Positions 8,436 through 18,125 of a DNA stretch of 64,000 bases are shown in pieces; the stretch's first letter is position 1, and each line of letters begins with the position of its first letter. The notes under the pieces were generated by a model. The model made no database searches and was not told the DNA's origin. It was given only the letters and a program-made list of their open reading frames with translations. A program made the translations under genes and the position numbers. Origin of the DNA: Prochlorococcus sp. MIT 1223 (lineage in GTDB: Bacteria; Cyanobacteriota; Cyanobacteriia; PCC-6307; Cyanobiaceae); the NCBI RefSeq assembly GCF_034092465.1, contig NZ_CP139303.1, positions 1,144,865-1,208,864 on the forward strand. Reading direction: 5' to 3'.

Positions 8436-9416
8436 TTGATTGAAACTATTGCAGAGCTTGGGGAAATAGAAGTTCTTAATCGACTAAAAGAATTTATGGA
8501 TAATGGTCAAATAGATGACGACACAGCATTAATTAAAGAATCAAATAAAAAACTACTTATTAATACTGATTTACTCGTAGAAGATGTTCATTTCAGTTCG
8601 CAAACATCATCTCCAGAAGATATAGGTTGGAAAGCAATAACTACAAATCTTTCAGACCTTGCCGCAAGCGGAGCACATCAATTCCTTTACATAACAGTAG
8701 GTCTAGTTGCACCACCTTCAACTCAATGGAAATGGGTTGAAGGTGTTTATAAAGGAATGACAGTAGCGTTACAGAAATTTGGCGGGAAAATAATTGGAGG
8801 TGATTGCTCAAAAGGTGAACAAAAAATAATTTCAATTACGGCAATAGGAACATTAGGCATTCTTAGGCTTCATAGATCATTTGCTTTGCCTGGAGATTAT
8901 CTTCTAACCAGTGGCCCACATGGTCTTAGCAAGCTTGGTCTTGAATTACTTACCTCAAAAGATGACAAAAAACTAGGAAAAGTTCAAAGCTCTTTAAAGA
9001 TGCAAGCAATTAATGCACATCAAAGGCCTAATCCGCCCATCAAAGCCCTTAAAAAGCTTGAAGAATGCAAACCAATACATTTGCCTTGGAGAGCAGCTGG
9101 AACAGATAGTAGCGATGGATTAATAGAGGCTATCAAAGGTATATGCACAAGCAGCAGATGCCAAGCAATAATTGATCCATTATCGCTTCCCAGACCTTTT
9201 GAATGGCCTAAAGGTGATCAATGGGACAATTGGTGTCTTGCCGGAGGCGAAGATTACCAGTTGGTAGTAAGTCTTCCAGAAGAATGGGCAAATGCATGGT
9301 TAAAGACAATGCCTTCCGCTAAAAAAATAGGCAAAATCAGAAAAGGTAATCCTCAAGTTTATTGGGAAAACGGAAAAGCCATTAAGCTTTCATGTCAAGG
9401 CTTTAAGCACTATTAA
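8436..9416 (+). CDS. thiL: Thiamine-monophosphate kinase
   Basis: ThiL phosphorylates thiamine phosphate to thiamine diphosphate with ATP. The AIR-synthase/PurM-like fold shows in DDTALI, NTDLLVEDVHF (metal-binding Asp), LAASGAHQFLYIT, GGDCSKG and GTDSSDGLIEAI, and AGGEDYQLV in the C-terminal half. The length of 326 is normal. The start is TTG at 8436, supported by AAGGAG at 8422-8427 a short distance upstream; no in-frame ATG precedes the conserved ELGEIEVLNRL. It follows the cyclophilin gene closely, so is probably in its operon. Confidence 0.93.
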   Translation: MIETIAELGEIEVLNRLKEFMDNGQIDDDTALIKESNKKLLINTDLLVEDVHFSSQTSSPEDIGWKAITTNLSDLAASGAHQFLYITVGLVAPPSTQWKWVEGVYKGMTVALQKFGGKIIGGDCSKGEQKIISITAIGTLGILRLHRSFALPGDYLLTSGPHGLSKLGLELLTSKDDKKLGKVQSSLKMQAINAHQRPNPPIKALKKLEECKPIHLPWRAAGTDSSDGLIEAIKGICTSSRCQAIIDPLSLPRPFEWPKGDQWDNWCLAGGEDYQLVVSLPEEWANAWLKTMPSAKKIGKIRKGNPQVYWENGKAIKLSCQGFKHY

Positions 9417-9427
9417 ATATAACTGTT

Positions 9428-10450
9428 TCACTTCCAATTCTTAGCAACTATTTCAGCAAGATCTACTACTCTTTGACTATAGCCCCACTCATTATCGTAC
9501 CAAGCGACAACCTTTATTAGGTTATCTCCGATTGCCATCGTTAAATCTGTATCAACAATTGTGGATTCATTCGTACCTGCATAATCACTTGAAACTAAAG
9601 GTAAATCACCGTATTTAATGATTCCTTTCATGGAACCTTCAGATGCATTTTTTAATACAGAATTTACTTCTTGAGCAGTAGTAGCTCTAGATGATTCAAA
9701 AACAAGATCAACTGCAGAAACATTTGGAGTAGGAATTCTCATGGCAATTCCTGTCAACTTACCTTTCATTTGTGGATAAACTAAAGCAACTGCTTTTGCG
9801 GCTCCTGTAGAAGTTGGAACTATATTCATCGCAGCAGCACGAGCTCTGCGAAGATCACGATGACTGTTATCAAGAATCCTCTGATCACCCGTATAGCTAT
9901 GAATTGTGGTCATCAAACCTTTATTGATGCCAAAAGATTGATCTAATACTTTAACTATGGGAGCAAGGCAATTTGTTGTACAGCTTGCATTACTAAGAAT
10001 TTTAAAATCGTCATGGCGATATTGATCAGCATTAACTCCAACAACATAAGTTCCAACTCCATCTCCTTTCCCAGGAGCAGTGAGAATCACTTTCTTAGCA
10101 CCAACTTCAAGATGCTTACTAGCTCCAACGTCAGTATTAAAAACTCCGGTTGACTCAATTACTAAATCAATTCCCCATTCTTTCCATGGCAAATTAAGAG
10201 GATTTCTATCGGAAAAACATTTAATTGTTTTACCATTAATTACAAATGTATCGTCTGTGTAATCAATCTCAGCGTCTTTGATTTGCCCAAGAATTGAATC
10301 ATACTTCAATAAATGAGCATTGGTCTTAGGGTCTGAGGTGACGTTAATACCAACTACTTCAAGATTTGTGTTGGAGCCTCTGCTTAACCAACAACGCATG
10401 AAATTACGACCGATTCGGCCAAATCCATTTATCGCAACACGCAAGGTCAT
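9428..10450 (-). CDS. gap2: Glyceraldehyde-3-phosphate dehydrogenase, Calvin-cycle type (Gap2)
   Basis: A 340-residue GAPDH. NAD(P) binding is at [15 protein letters not shown], the catalytic cysteine at [12 protein letters not shown] near residue 155, and the histidine in [30 protein letters not shown] closes the protein. Length and sequence fit the cyanobacterial and plastid Gap2/GapA type that uses NADPH in photosynthetic carbon reduction, rather than glycolytic Gap1; this is inference from memory of the family. It is a single gene facing the end of thiL, with a GC-rich leader just upstream. Confidence 0.95.
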   Translation of the reverse strand: MTLRVAINGFGRIGRNFMRCWLSRGSNTNLEVVGINVTSDPKTNAHLLKYDSILGQIKDAEIDYTDDTFVINGKTIKCFSDRNPLNLPWKEWGIDLVIESTGVFNTDVGASKHLEVGAKKVILTAPGKGDGVGTYVVGVNADQYRHDDFKILSNASCTTNCLAPIVKVLDQSFGINKGLMTTIHSYTGDQRILDNSHRDLRRARAAAMNIVPTSTGAAKAVALVYPQMKGKLTGIAMRIPTPNVSAVDLVFESSRATTAQEVNSVLKNASEGSMKGIIKYGDLPLVSSDYAGTNESTIVDTDLTMAIGDNLIKVVAWYDNEWGYSQRVVDLAEIVAKNWK

Positions 10451-10500
10451 ACTAAAAGCGGCTTAACCGCGAAACGTTAGGTAGGCCGCCGATCATACAG
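10451..10500 (-). promoter_or_regulatory. GC-rich leader with small hairpin before gap2
   Basis: Next to the gap2 start is a patch much richer in G and C than surrounding noncoding DNA. It includes a 4-bp stem GCGG/CCGC (10458-10470) with a 5-base loop only a few bases from the ATG, and a GGCCGCC run at 10484-10490. No Shine-Dalgarno sequence is seen. A structured 5' UTR is plausible, not shown. Confidence 0.3.
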
Positions 10501-10639
10501 ACAGAAGTTCGTTTTTTGCCAATAAATACGCAACATTGAATTGTTATTGGAAGAAAAAACACAATTCAGACCCAAAAATCTAGAAGAATGAGCCTCTAGA
10601 TGAAGAGAGAGGTATCTTTCAATCGTCAGTCCAAAAAGT

Positions 10640-12070
10640 GTGAGAAGCATTTTTTCCAAAAAATCTCATATCCACTTCATAGGTATTGGTGGTATTGGTA
10701 TGTCAGCAATTGCGTTGGTTCTTGCTAAACGTGGATTTTCAGTCTCAGGTTCTGACAAACAAATCAATTCTCAGGTTGAAAGCTTGATCGCAGAAAATAT
10801 CACTATTTTCAAGAATCAAGAGAAAGAAAATATTACAAAAATTTGCTCTGGAAACAATCTATCTCCAGTGGTTGTTACTAGCACAGCAATTCCTGAGAAC
10901 AATCCTGAACTTCAAGAAGCAAAGAAAGCCAAGTTAAATATCTTGCATAGATCAGATATTTTAAATGATTTAGTAAAAAATCAACCTTCTATTCTTATTG
11001 GAGGAAGCCATGGGAAGACAACTACAAGCACTGTAATTTCAACTTTATTAGCTCTTTGCAAAGAAGATCCAACTTCTATAATTGGTGGAATAAATCCCTA
11101 TTATAATAATAATGCGCATTCAGGATTAGGGAAATTTCTAATCGCTGAAGCAGACGAATCAGATGGTTCAATTATTAAATTTAAACCCGAAATAGGTCTT
11201 TTAACTAATCTTGATCTTGATCATACTAATTATTATGCAAGTATTGAATCATTAATAGAAACGATGCAACATTTTGGAGAAAATTCTAAAACATTACTTG
11301 CAAATTATGATTGCCCAAAAATTAGAGAGAACTTTAATGCAAAAAAGTGGTGGTCAACAAAAACGATTAAAGGAGTTGATTTTTCTGGAATACCCATAGA
11401 GCAAAAAAGTGATAGAACAATAGCTAAATATTATGAAAACGAAGAGTATCTAGGCGAATTAAATATTCCTATAGCAGGATTACATAATTTAAGTAATGTA
11501 ATTGGTGGAATTGCTGCATGCAGAATTGCTGGTATTCCTTTTAAGAGGTTGGAATCAAATGTTATAAACATTCAATCTCCTGGTAGAAGATTTGAATTTA
11601 GAGGAATATGGAAAGGAAGAAAGATTTATGATGACTATGCACATCATCCCAAAGAAATAGAAGCAGCTTTATCTTTAGCACGCTTATTAGCTGATAATGA
11701 AATTAAAAATAATGATACTCAAAACTGTAAAATTATATCTGTTTTTCAACCACACCGCTTTAGCAGAACAAAAGTATTTTTAAAAGATTTTGCGAAATCA
11801 CTTTTAAATAGCGATTGTATTATACTAGCTCCAATATATGATGCAGGAGAAATAGAGATTGAAGGAGCAAGTAGCCAGCTCTTAGCTAATTCAATAAGAA
11901 TGATCAATCCATCTATGTCAGTATTAGTTGCAACTGATTTTGAAGAAATAATTAATTTAATAAAGCAAAAAACTTTAGAAGGTGATTTAGTAATAAATAT
12001 GGGGGCTGGAAATATTAATAAGGTTTGGACAGAATTAAACAATTTAAACTATGATCCATTAAATAATTGA
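10640..12070 (+). CDS. murC: UDP-N-acetylmuramate-L-alanine ligase
   Basis: MurC adds the first amino acid to UDP-MurNAc in peptidoglycan synthesis, in the cytoplasm. The N-terminal domain has [14 protein letters not shown], the ATP loop is [11 protein letters not shown] near residue 121, EADESDGS and LDLDHTNYY are family blocks, and [12 protein letters not shown] with [10 protein letters not shown] mark the C-terminal half. The start is GTG at 10640; the length of 476 is normal. It leads directly into murB, overlapping by four bases. Confidence 0.96.
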   Translation: MRSIFSKKSHIHFIGIGGIGMSAIALVLAKRGFSVSGSDKQINSQVESLIAENITIFKNQEKENITKICSGNNLSPVVVTSTAIPENNPELQEAKKAKLNILHRSDILNDLVKNQPSILIGGSHGKTTTSTVISTLLALCKEDPTSIIGGINPYYNNNAHSGLGKFLIAEADESDGSIIKFKPEIGLLTNLDLDHTNYYASIESLIETMQHFGENSKTLLANYDCPKIRENFNAKKWWSTKTIKGVDFSGIPIEQKSDRTIAKYYENEEYLGELNIPIAGLHNLSNVIGGIAACRIAGIPFKRLESNVINIQSPGRRFEFRGIWKGRKIYDDYAHHPKEIEAALSLARLLADNEIKNNDTQNCKIISVFQPHRFSRTKVFLKDFAKSLLNSDCIILAPIYDAGEIEIEGASSQLLANSIRMINPSMSVLVATDFEEIINLIKQKTLEGDLVINMGAGNINKVWTELNNLNYDPLNN

Positions 12071-12978
12071 ATATCTTGATTGAGAGCATAGATCTAAAGA
12101 TTCATAATCAAATTAATTTATCAAGTTTTACAAGCTTGAAAATAGGAGGTCCTGCTGAATGGCTAAGTGAACCAAGAAATATTAATGAACTGCATAAACT
12201 AATCTCTTGGGCAAAAAACAAAAAAATTCCTAGCAGAGTTATTGGAGCAGGTTCAAACCTATTAATAAGTGATCGGGGCCTAGATGGCTTAACAATATGT
12301 ACGAGAAAAATGCATGGTGGAGATATAAATCACAAAACAGGAAAAGTCATGGCACTTAGCGGAGAATCTTTACCAAGCCTTGCGAGAAGAGCTGCCAATG
12401 CAGGACTTCATGGATTGGAATGGGCAATTGGAATCCCTGGAACAGTTGGAGGTGCAGTTGTAATGAATGCTGGTGCTCAAGGGTCCTGCATTGCAGAAAA
12501 AATTATTTCTGCAGAGGTAATGCCATTGATAGGAGGCACATTACAAAAACTTGCTAAAAAAGACCTGTTATTTTCTTACAGAAATAGCCGACTACAAAAA
12601 GAAGAATTAATTGTCTTGTCTGCCCTTTTTCAACTAGAACCTGGCCATAATCCCAAAGAAATTAATAAAAAAACAGATGAGATTTTAAATCATCGAAAAA
12701 ATACACAGCCATACCATTTGCCAAGCTGTGGAAGTGTATTTAGGAACCCAGAGCCTCATAAAGCGGGTTTTTTAATAGAACAGCTTGGATTGAAAGGTAC
12801 CAAATCAGGGGGAGCTGAGATCTCCAAATTACATGCAAACTTTATAGTCAATACCTTGAACGCTTCTGCTGAAGACATTCAAAAATTAATCTCGATGATA
12901 CAAATAAAAGTTAAAGAAAAACATGGTTTTTTACTGCATCCGGAAGTAAAGCAACTTGGTTTCAAAAGAAACGAGTAA
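12067..12978 (+). CDS. murB: UDP-N-acetylenolpyruvoylglucosamine reductase
   Basis: MurB is an FAD enzyme that reduces UDP-GlcNAc-enolpyruvate to UDP-MurNAc, just before MurC. FAD-binding [38 protein letters not shown] and SCGSVFRNP (active-site Ser/Cys region) are clear. The likely start is TTG at 12067 overlapping the murC stop as TTGA, which would couple translation; a second TTG lies at 12076. The 303-residue length fits a type II (no extra Tyr loop) MurB. Confidence 0.95.
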   Translation: MNILIESIDLKIHNQINLSSFTSLKIGGPAEWLSEPRNINELHKLISWAKNKKIPSRVIGAGSNLLISDRGLDGLTICTRKMHGGDINHKTGKVMALSGESLPSLARRAANAGLHGLEWAIGIPGTVGGAVVMNAGAQGSCIAEKIISAEVMPLIGGTLQKLAKKDLLFSYRNSRLQKEELIVLSALFQLEPGHNPKEINKKTDEILNHRKNTQPYHLPSCGSVFRNPEPHKAGFLIEQLGLKGTKSGGAEISKLHANFIVNTLNASAEDIQKLISMIQIKVKEKHGFLLHPEVKQLGFKRNE

Positions 12979-13002
12979 TGTAAAAATTAGCAAATTAAAA
13001 AA

Positions 13003-13356
13003 ATGGCTGGATTCGGATTACCAAATTTTGGACAACTAACCGACGCATTTCGGAAAGCTCAACAAATCCAACAAAATGCTCAAAAACTTCAAGAAGAACT
13101 TGAAGTAATGGAGGTAGAAGGGAAAAGTGCTGATGGCAGAACTAGTGTTTGGCTTTCAGGAAACCAACTCCCATTAAAAGTGAGGATAGATCCAACTGTT
13201 CTAGCCGAAGGCAAAGAAGTTACTGAGAGCTCATTTTTAGATGCTCTGAAATCAGCACATGAAATATCTACAACAACAATGAAAGAAAGAATGGAAGAAC
13301 TTACTGGTGGATTAAAACTTAATTTACCTGGTCTTAATAGTGAAGATCAGGAATAA
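13003..13356 (+). CDS. ebfC: YbaB/EbfC nucleoid-associated protein
   Basis: A 117-residue member of the YbaB/EbfC family, small dimeric DNA-binding proteins that coat or shape the nucleoid. It has the N-terminal helix [20 protein letters not shown] and the beta-rich core [17 protein letters not shown]. It is 24 bp behind murB, probably in the same transcript. Its 3' end overlaps the rsgA 3' end by 23 bp. Confidence 0.93.
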   Translation: MAGFGLPNFGQLTDAFRKAQQIQQNAQKLQEELEVMEVEGKSADGRTSVWLSGNQLPLKVRIDPTVLAEGKEVTESSFLDALKSAHEISTTTMKERMEELTGGLKLNLPGLNSEDQE

Positions 13357-14269
13357 TTATTTCATCTAAGCATTTTAAATAATAAGAATACCTGGGCCAG
13401 TTCTTATTCATTTTGCATCCAGGCTCATCACGATGCAAACAATCCCTAAATTTACAATCTTTTCCATTAGTTTGAATTCTAAACTCAGGGAATAAATTAG
13501 CTAATTTTCTTGCCTCTATTCCTAATTCTGGTCTATTAAAACCTGGCGTATCCGCAACATAACAGCCTTTGACTAATGAAAACAATTCAACATTTCTAGT
13601 TGTATGCCTACCTCTTTGCAACTTCTTTGATACAGACGATATGGAAATCGATTTATCCGGAAGTAACAACTTAATCAAACTACTTTTACCGACACCTGAA
13701 GGACCACACAAAACTGACAATTTAGATAATTTTAATTTATTTAATAAATCTACTGTGCCCATTCCAGTGATTGTAGAAAATAAAATAGGTTTATAGCCCC
13801 ACTGTTCAATCATTTTTTTATATGAAAGTAATTCATCAGATGAAATCAAATCAGATTTAGATAAGACTAAAGATACATTTAGACCTGTTCTTTCTGCTGT
13901 AATTAAAAACCTACTTGCTTGATCAAGATTTAAAGATGGTTCTGAAACTGAAATAAATACAAAAATATCAGAAACATTTGCAACTGGAGGCCTCTTAAGA
14001 AAGCTAATTCTTTCTTTTACACCATAAATAACACCTCTCTTTTGTTCCAAATCTATACTTTCTACAAACACTCTATCCCCTACATTAACTTCATAACCTT
14101 CATATTTCATTTTACTTCTTTGAGTACATAAAATGCGAATTGGATTAACATTATTCTCACTGTAATTTAGCAAAGAAGTATCTAATTTAATTGGCTCAAT
14201 CTCTACAATTAAATAATTAGCTTTTAATGAAATAACAAGCCCTTCGGCTTTTTTTAAATCAACTATCAA
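13334..14269 (-). CDS. rsgA: Small-subunit ribosome biogenesis GTPase
   Basis: RsgA is a circularly permuted GTPase that helps 30S maturation. The G motifs run in permuted order: LSKSD (G4), then [10 protein letters not shown] (P-loop, about residue 190) and DTPGF (G3). An OB-fold precedes them, and the C-terminal zinc-binding part is [16 protein letters not shown]. The 311-residue length is normal. Its start overlaps the end of the TusA-like gene by 11 bp, so it is the last gene of a grpE-dnaJ-tusA-rsgA run. Confidence 0.95.
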   Translation of the reverse strand: MIVDLKKAEGLVISLKANYLIVEIEPIKLDTSLLNYSENNVNPIRILCTQRSKMKYEGYEVNVGDRVFVESIDLEQKRGVIYGVKERISFLKRPPVANVSDIFVFISVSEPSLNLDQASRFLITAERTGLNVSLVLSKSDLISSDELLSYKKMIEQWGYKPILFSTITGMGTVDLLNKLKLSKLSVLCGPSGVGKSSLIKLLLPDKSISISSVSKKLQRGRHTTRNVELFSLVKGCYVADTPGFNRPELGIEARKLANLFPEFRIQTNGKDCKFRDCLHRDEPGCKMNKNWPRYSYYLKCLDEIIIPDLHY

Positions 14270-14507
14270 GACGATTAATTAATAACGTTAAAAACTCTTT
14301 GGTTTCATAAATAATTTTGACATTATGTCCAGATTTAGAAAGACCAGAAATAATTGTTTCTTCTGGCTCTCCTCTATCAATATCTACTTGCAAAAATTCT
14401 TGATTGTTTAATTTTTCTAAAGTCAAATTACAACGTACAAAATTCAACGGACATGGAGTACCACGTAAATCAAGATGTTCAATTAAAGAATTATTTTCTT
14501 CTATCAT
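14259..14507 (-). CDS. TusA/SirA-like sulfur carrier protein
   Basis: An 82-residue protein with the TusA-family signature LDLRGTPCPLNFVR, in which the Cys of the CP motif would carry a persulfide sulfur. Bacterial TusA takes part in tRNA thiolation and sulfur trafficking; the partners in cyanobacteria are not settled. It abuts the dnaJ stop with no gap and overlaps rsgA. No extra domain is present. Confidence 0.88.
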   Translation of the reverse strand: MIEENNSLIEHLDLRGTPCPLNFVRCNLTLEKLNNQEFLQVDIDRGEPEETIISGLSKSGHNVKIIYETKEFLTLLINRLDS

Positions 14508-15635
14508 TTAATTATTTCCAAATAATCTAGCGAACAAACCACTTTTATGATGATGATGTTGAGGACCTCTAGCTGAATGATGACTTGCTAATTGTTCGAG
14601 CAAAATCTTTTCTTCCTCAGAGAAACGGCTTGGTAATTGAACATTTACAGTAATAGATTGGTTACCTCTTGCTACCGGATTTCCTAATTTAGGAATACCT
14701 TTATTTTCCAAAGTAAGCACAGAGTTTGGTTGGGTACCAAGAGGAATATTGAGTTTAATAGGACCATCAACTGTTTCTACCTCAATAGTGTCGCCTAAAA
14801 TAGCTTGTAGATAACTTATCTTAATTTCAGAAAAAATTGTCAGTCCATCTCTTTTTAATTTTGGATGGCTCTTAACTTTAATAAAGACATATAAATCACC
14901 AGAGGGTCCTCCTCTTAATCCAGCATTACCTTCGCCAGTTACTCTTAAACGAGTTCCAGTATCTACACCTGCAGGAATATTAATACGAAGTTTTTTCCTT
15001 ATTTGTTTAACACCTTTTCCACTACACGAAGAACAGGGGTCTGAAATTATTTGACCAGAACCATTACAAGTCGGACACTCTGCTACTTGTGTAAAACTTC
15101 CAAATGGCGTTCTTGTTGCTCTGCGAACTTGACCAGCTCCTCCACAGGTATTGCAATTTGATGGTCCACTCCCTGGTCTTGATCCACTGCCTTGACAAGA
15201 ATCACAAGCTTCTAAATGAGGAATTTTAATTTCTTTTTCTTGGCCAAAAACTGCTTGATTAAATTCAACTGTTAAGTCATAACGTAAATCGTCTCCTTGT
15301 TGCGGACCTCTTCTCTGAGAGCGTCCTGAGGTAGGTCCTACTCCTCCAAAACCACTAAAAAATGTTTCAAACAAATCACCAAAACCACCCATGTCTCCCA
15401 TATCAGGCATACCCCCGCCACCAAGGCCTGCTTCACCAAATTGGTCATACTGAGCTCGCTTTTGAGGATCACTTAAGACTTCATAAGCCCTGCCAATTTC
15501 TTTAAAACGATCTTCAGCACCAGGTTCCTTATTAATGTCAGGGTGAAATTGACGTGCCATTTTTCGATAAGCACTTTTTAAAGTGTCTTGATCGGCATTT
15601 TTCCCAACGCCTAATAAGTCGTAAAAATCAGCCAT
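14508..15635 (-). CDS. dnaJ: Chaperone DnaJ
   Basis: A type I Hsp40. The J domain is at residues 1-70 with HPD in RQFHPDINK; a Gly-rich linker [16 protein letters not shown] follows, then four zinc repeats [24 protein letters not shown] and CSSCSGKG (about 143-212) and the substrate domains. The C-terminus carries an uncommon His-rich stretch [15 protein letters not shown]. It works with DnaK and GrpE; grpE lies 39 bp upstream on the same strand. Confidence 0.96.
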   Translation of the reverse strand: MADFYDLLGVGKNADQDTLKSAYRKMARQFHPDINKEPGAEDRFKEIGRAYEVLSDPQKRAQYDQFGEAGLGGGGMPDMGDMGGFGDLFETFFSGFGGVGPTSGRSQRRGPQQGDDLRYDLTVEFNQAVFGQEKEIKIPHLEACDSCQGSGSRPGSGPSNCNTCGGAGQVRRATRTPFGSFTQVAECPTCNGSGQIISDPCSSCSGKGVKQIRKKLRINIPAGVDTGTRLRVTGEGNAGLRGGPSGDLYVFIKVKSHPKLKRDGLTIFSEIKISYLQAILGDTIEVETVDGPIKLNIPLGTQPNSVLTLENKGIPKLGNPVARGNQSITVNVQLPSRFSEEEKILLEQLASHHSARGPQHHHHKSGLFARLFGNN

Positions 15636-15674
15636 TAGATCTTTAACATGTCTTGAAGAAAAGCTTGCATTTAA

Positions 15675-16454
15675 TTAATCTGGTAGATTTCCAGATTCTC
15701 CTGTGTCATCACCATTATCAACAAGATTAGAACTTTCTTCTGACTTAGATGACACATCAGAAGATGGGCCAGGGCCCATAGATACTTTTACCAGTGCATG
15801 TCTAATAACACGCCCTTCTAAGTGATATCCCCTTTGCAACTCCTCAGTAATAATATCCTCAGAATGTTCCTCACTTGGCTCACGAAGAACAGCTTCATGA
15901 AGATTTGGATCAAATTGCTGGCCTACAACTTTCATTGGAGCAACTCCTAATTTTTTCAATACTTCAACAAGTTGTTTATACAAGCCTTGATAACTTCTAT
16001 GAAGAGTTTGTGCTTCTTCTCCTTCAGGAGTTAATTGCTGTCTAGCTCTCTCAAAATTATCAATCACAGGCAACACCTCACTTAAAGTATTACAAGTTAA
16101 TTGGATGCGAAGATCATCGTTATCACGAGTTTGTCTTTTTCTAAAATTGTCAAAATCAGCTGCAATTCTTATATATTGACTTTTTAATGTCTCATGTTCT
16201 TTTTTTAATGTCTCATGTTCTTTTTCTAATTGCTCTAAACGCGCTTCAGTATCTGCAATTTGACTAAATTGACTTTTAGAATTTTGCAAATTTTCTAGAT
16301 CTTCAGTTTTAGGCCCATCTGGAGAAACAGAAGTGCTTGATTCTTCAGAGTTATGAGCATCTTTTGGCAAATCAGTATTTGAATTGGTATTTTGCTCCAC
16401 GTCCGAATGATTGTTTTGACTGTCTTCTTGATGGTTATTCACGTCTGAGCTCAT
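15675..16454 (-). CDS. grpE: Nucleotide exchange factor GrpE
   Basis: GrpE releases ADP from DnaK. The core appears from about residue 95 on ([21 protein letters not shown], then [11 protein letters not shown] and [18 protein letters not shown]-like blocks). The N-terminal 60 residues and the C-terminal 25 are Ser/Asp/Glu/Asn-rich and probably disordered, which makes it long at about 259 residues. I prefer the ATG at 16454 to a TTG one codon before. The long helix contains a perfect 21-bp tandem duplication. Confidence 0.94.
   Translation of the reverse strand: MSSDVNNHQEDSQNNHSDVEQNTNSNTDLPKDAHNSEESSTSVSPDGPKTEDLENLQNSKSQFSQIADTEARLEQLEKEHETLKKEHETLKSQYIRIAADFDNFRKRQTRDNDDLRIQLTCNTLSEVLPVIDNFERARQQLTPEGEEAQTLHRSYQGLYKQLVEVLKKLGVAPMKVVGQQFDPNLHEAVLREPSEEHSEDIITEELQRGYHLEGRVIRHALVKVSMGPGPSSDVSSKSEESSNLVDNGDDTGESGNLPD
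16181..16222 (-). repeat. Perfect 21-bp tandem duplication inside grpE
   Basis: Two exact 21-base copies (16181-16201 and 16202-16222) encode adjacent copies of [14 protein letters not shown] in the long N-terminal helix of GrpE. Seven residues is exactly one coiled-coil heptad, so the duplication lengthens the coil by about 1 nm without changing its register. Confidence 0.95.
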
Positions 16455-16529
16455 CAAATTAACAAGATTATTATCTATGTTGAATGTTTAATGATCTATG
16501 CACAAGCTGCGGAAGCCCACACCTATAAA

Positions 16530-17036
16530 TTAATTATTTAATTTAAAGTTAAGAGCTACTCCATTATTGCAATAACGCTTACCTGTTGGCTTAGGACCAT
16601 CCTCAAATACGTGACCTTGATGACCTCCACAGCGGCTGCAATGATATTCAGTACGAGGAACGATTAATTTAAAATCTAATTTTGTCTCTATTGCATTAGG
16701 TAAATGATCCCAAAAGCTTGGCCATCCTGTGCCACTGTCAAATTTTGTCTGAGATGAAAACAAGGCCAAATCACAGGCAGCACAATGAAAAGTTCCTTCT
16801 CGCTTTTCTTCATTAAGCAAACTTGTAAATGGTCTTTCAGTTCCTTCTTTTCTAAGAACGGAATAAGCTTCTGGAGAAAGTCTTTTTTTCCAGTCTTCGT
16901 TACTCAATTCCCAATTATTTTCTATAGATTTAAAAGAAGCAGAAGCTGATTTTGCTTGAAAGAAAAATCCCATGAAACTAGTACAGAAAATAATGATTGC
17001 TTCTCTACGACTAAAAAAGAAAAACCTGTTTTGCAT
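16530..17036 (-). CDS. msrB: Exported peptide-methionine (R)-S-oxide reductase
   Basis: MsrB repairs oxidised methionine (R-sulfoxide). Zinc is held by CAACDLAL and CSRCGGHQGH; the catalytic cysteine is in GKRYCNNGVALNF, and SGTGWPSFW is the family block. The N-terminus has a twin-arginine-like SRREAIIIF followed by a hydrophobic stretch and SASASF, indicating export through Tat to periplasm or thylakoid lumen. At 168 residues it is a full domain plus a signal of about 33. Thylakoid versus periplasm cannot be told. Confidence 0.93.
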   Translation of the reverse strand: MQNRFFFFSRREAIIIFCTSFMGFFFQAKSASASFKSIENNWELSNEDWKKRLSPEAYSVLRKEGTERPFTSLLNEEKREGTFHCAACDLALFSSQTKFDSGTGWPSFWDHLPNAIETKLDFKLIVPRTEYHCSRCGGHQGHVFEDGPKPTGKRYCNNGVALNFKLNN

Positions 17037-17102
17037 CGCAGAATAAGAGAGTATGAAATTCTATCTAAATAAAACTTCAATCGGCTAAAGGAGTAATAAA
17101 AA

Positions 17103-18098
17103 ATGTTTAGTCAAAATTCATCTTTAATAACAGAGGCTTACAAATTTAGCGTTGCTCCAATGCTTGATTGCACAGACAAGCACTTCAGAGTTCTAATGCG
17201 ACAAATAAGTAAACGAGCTTTGTTATATACAGAAATGGTTGTTGCACAAGCTTTACATCACAACGATAACAAAAAAAAATTTTTAGATTTTGAATCAATA
17301 GAACATCCAATATCACTTCAAGTAGGAGGGGATAATCCTAAGCTTTTATCCGAAGCAGCTGAGCTTGCTCAAATATGGGGTTACGACGAAATCAATCTAA
17401 ATATCGGATGTCCTAGTCAAAAAGTCCAATCGGGTAATTTTGGAGCATGTCTTATGGCTCAGCCAGAAAAAGTAGCCGAATGTGTAAAAGCAATGACTCA
17501 AGCATCTGACTTACCAGTTACTGTTAAGCATAGAATTGGAATTGATAATGAAGAAGGTGAATTATTTCTAATAAATTTTGTAGATAAAGTATCAGAAGCT
17601 GGAGCTCAAAGATTTTCTATCCATGCAAGAAAAGCATGGCTTAAAGGGTTAAATCCAAAAGAAAATAGAACAGTCCCACCTCTTGAATATGAAGTGGTTT
17701 CTAAGCTTAAAGAAGATAGGCCAAACCTATTAATAGAACTAAACGGGGGGTTAAACACACTAAATGATTGTTTAGCCGCTCTTAAACAATTTGATGGAGT
17801 AATGGTAGGAAGAGCTGCCTATAAAAATCCACTCTTGTGGAAAGAAGTAGATGCAATAATTTATAAAGAAAAACCTAAGGAAATCAATGCCTATAAAGTT
17901 TTAAAAGGGATGATTCCATATGTAGAAAGACATCTTTATATGGGAGGAAGATTATGGGACATCACGAAACATACAGTTAATCTTGTACAAAACGTTCCTG
18001 GAGCTAAAAGCTGGAGACACAAAATTACTCAAGAATCACAAAGGAAGGATGCAGGAATTGATATTTATCTAAAAGCTATTGATCTACTCAAATTTTAA
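17103..18098 (+). CDS. dusA: tRNA-dihydrouridine synthase, DusA type
   Basis: An FMN enzyme that reduces uridines in the tRNA D-loop. The hallmarks are SVAPMLDCTDKHFRVLMR, NLNIGCPSQKVQSGNFGACLM with the catalytic Cys, TVKHRIG, FSIHARKAWLKGLNPKENR and VGRAAYKNPLLW. These fit DusA (U20/U20a) rather than DusB/C. Its 331-residue length is normal. A GGAG lies just before the start region (AAAGGAGTAATAAAAA). It stands alone, converging on the RNA-binding protein gene. Confidence 0.95.
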   Translation: MFSQNSSLITEAYKFSVAPMLDCTDKHFRVLMRQISKRALLYTEMVVAQALHHNDNKKKFLDFESIEHPISLQVGGDNPKLLSEAAELAQIWGYDEINLNIGCPSQKVQSGNFGACLMAQPEKVAECVKAMTQASDLPVTVKHRIGIDNEEGELFLINFVDKVSEAGAQRFSIHARKAWLKGLNPKENRTVPPLEYEVVSKLKEDRPNLLIELNGGLNTLNDCLAALKQFDGVMVGRAAYKNPLLWKEVDAIIYKEKPKEINAYKVLKGMIPYVERHLYMGGRLWDITKHTVNLVQNVPGAKSWRHKITQESQRKDAGIDIYLKAIDLLKF

Positions 18099-18125
18099 AC
18101 TTAAAAAAGAACTCATTAAATATAT

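Noticed and set aside
8300-8436. TPP riboswitch before thiL
   Set aside because: The preceding sequence is cyclophilin coding DNA up to 11 bp before thiL and lacks the CTGAGA core.
11746-12042. 98-residue minus-strand frame
   Set aside because: Shadow inside murC, whose C-terminal domain is clearly coding on the plus strand.
16455-16529. CIRCE heat-shock operator before grpE
   Set aside because: No TTAGCACTC-N9-GAGTGCTAA-like inverted repeat is present here or before dnaK2.
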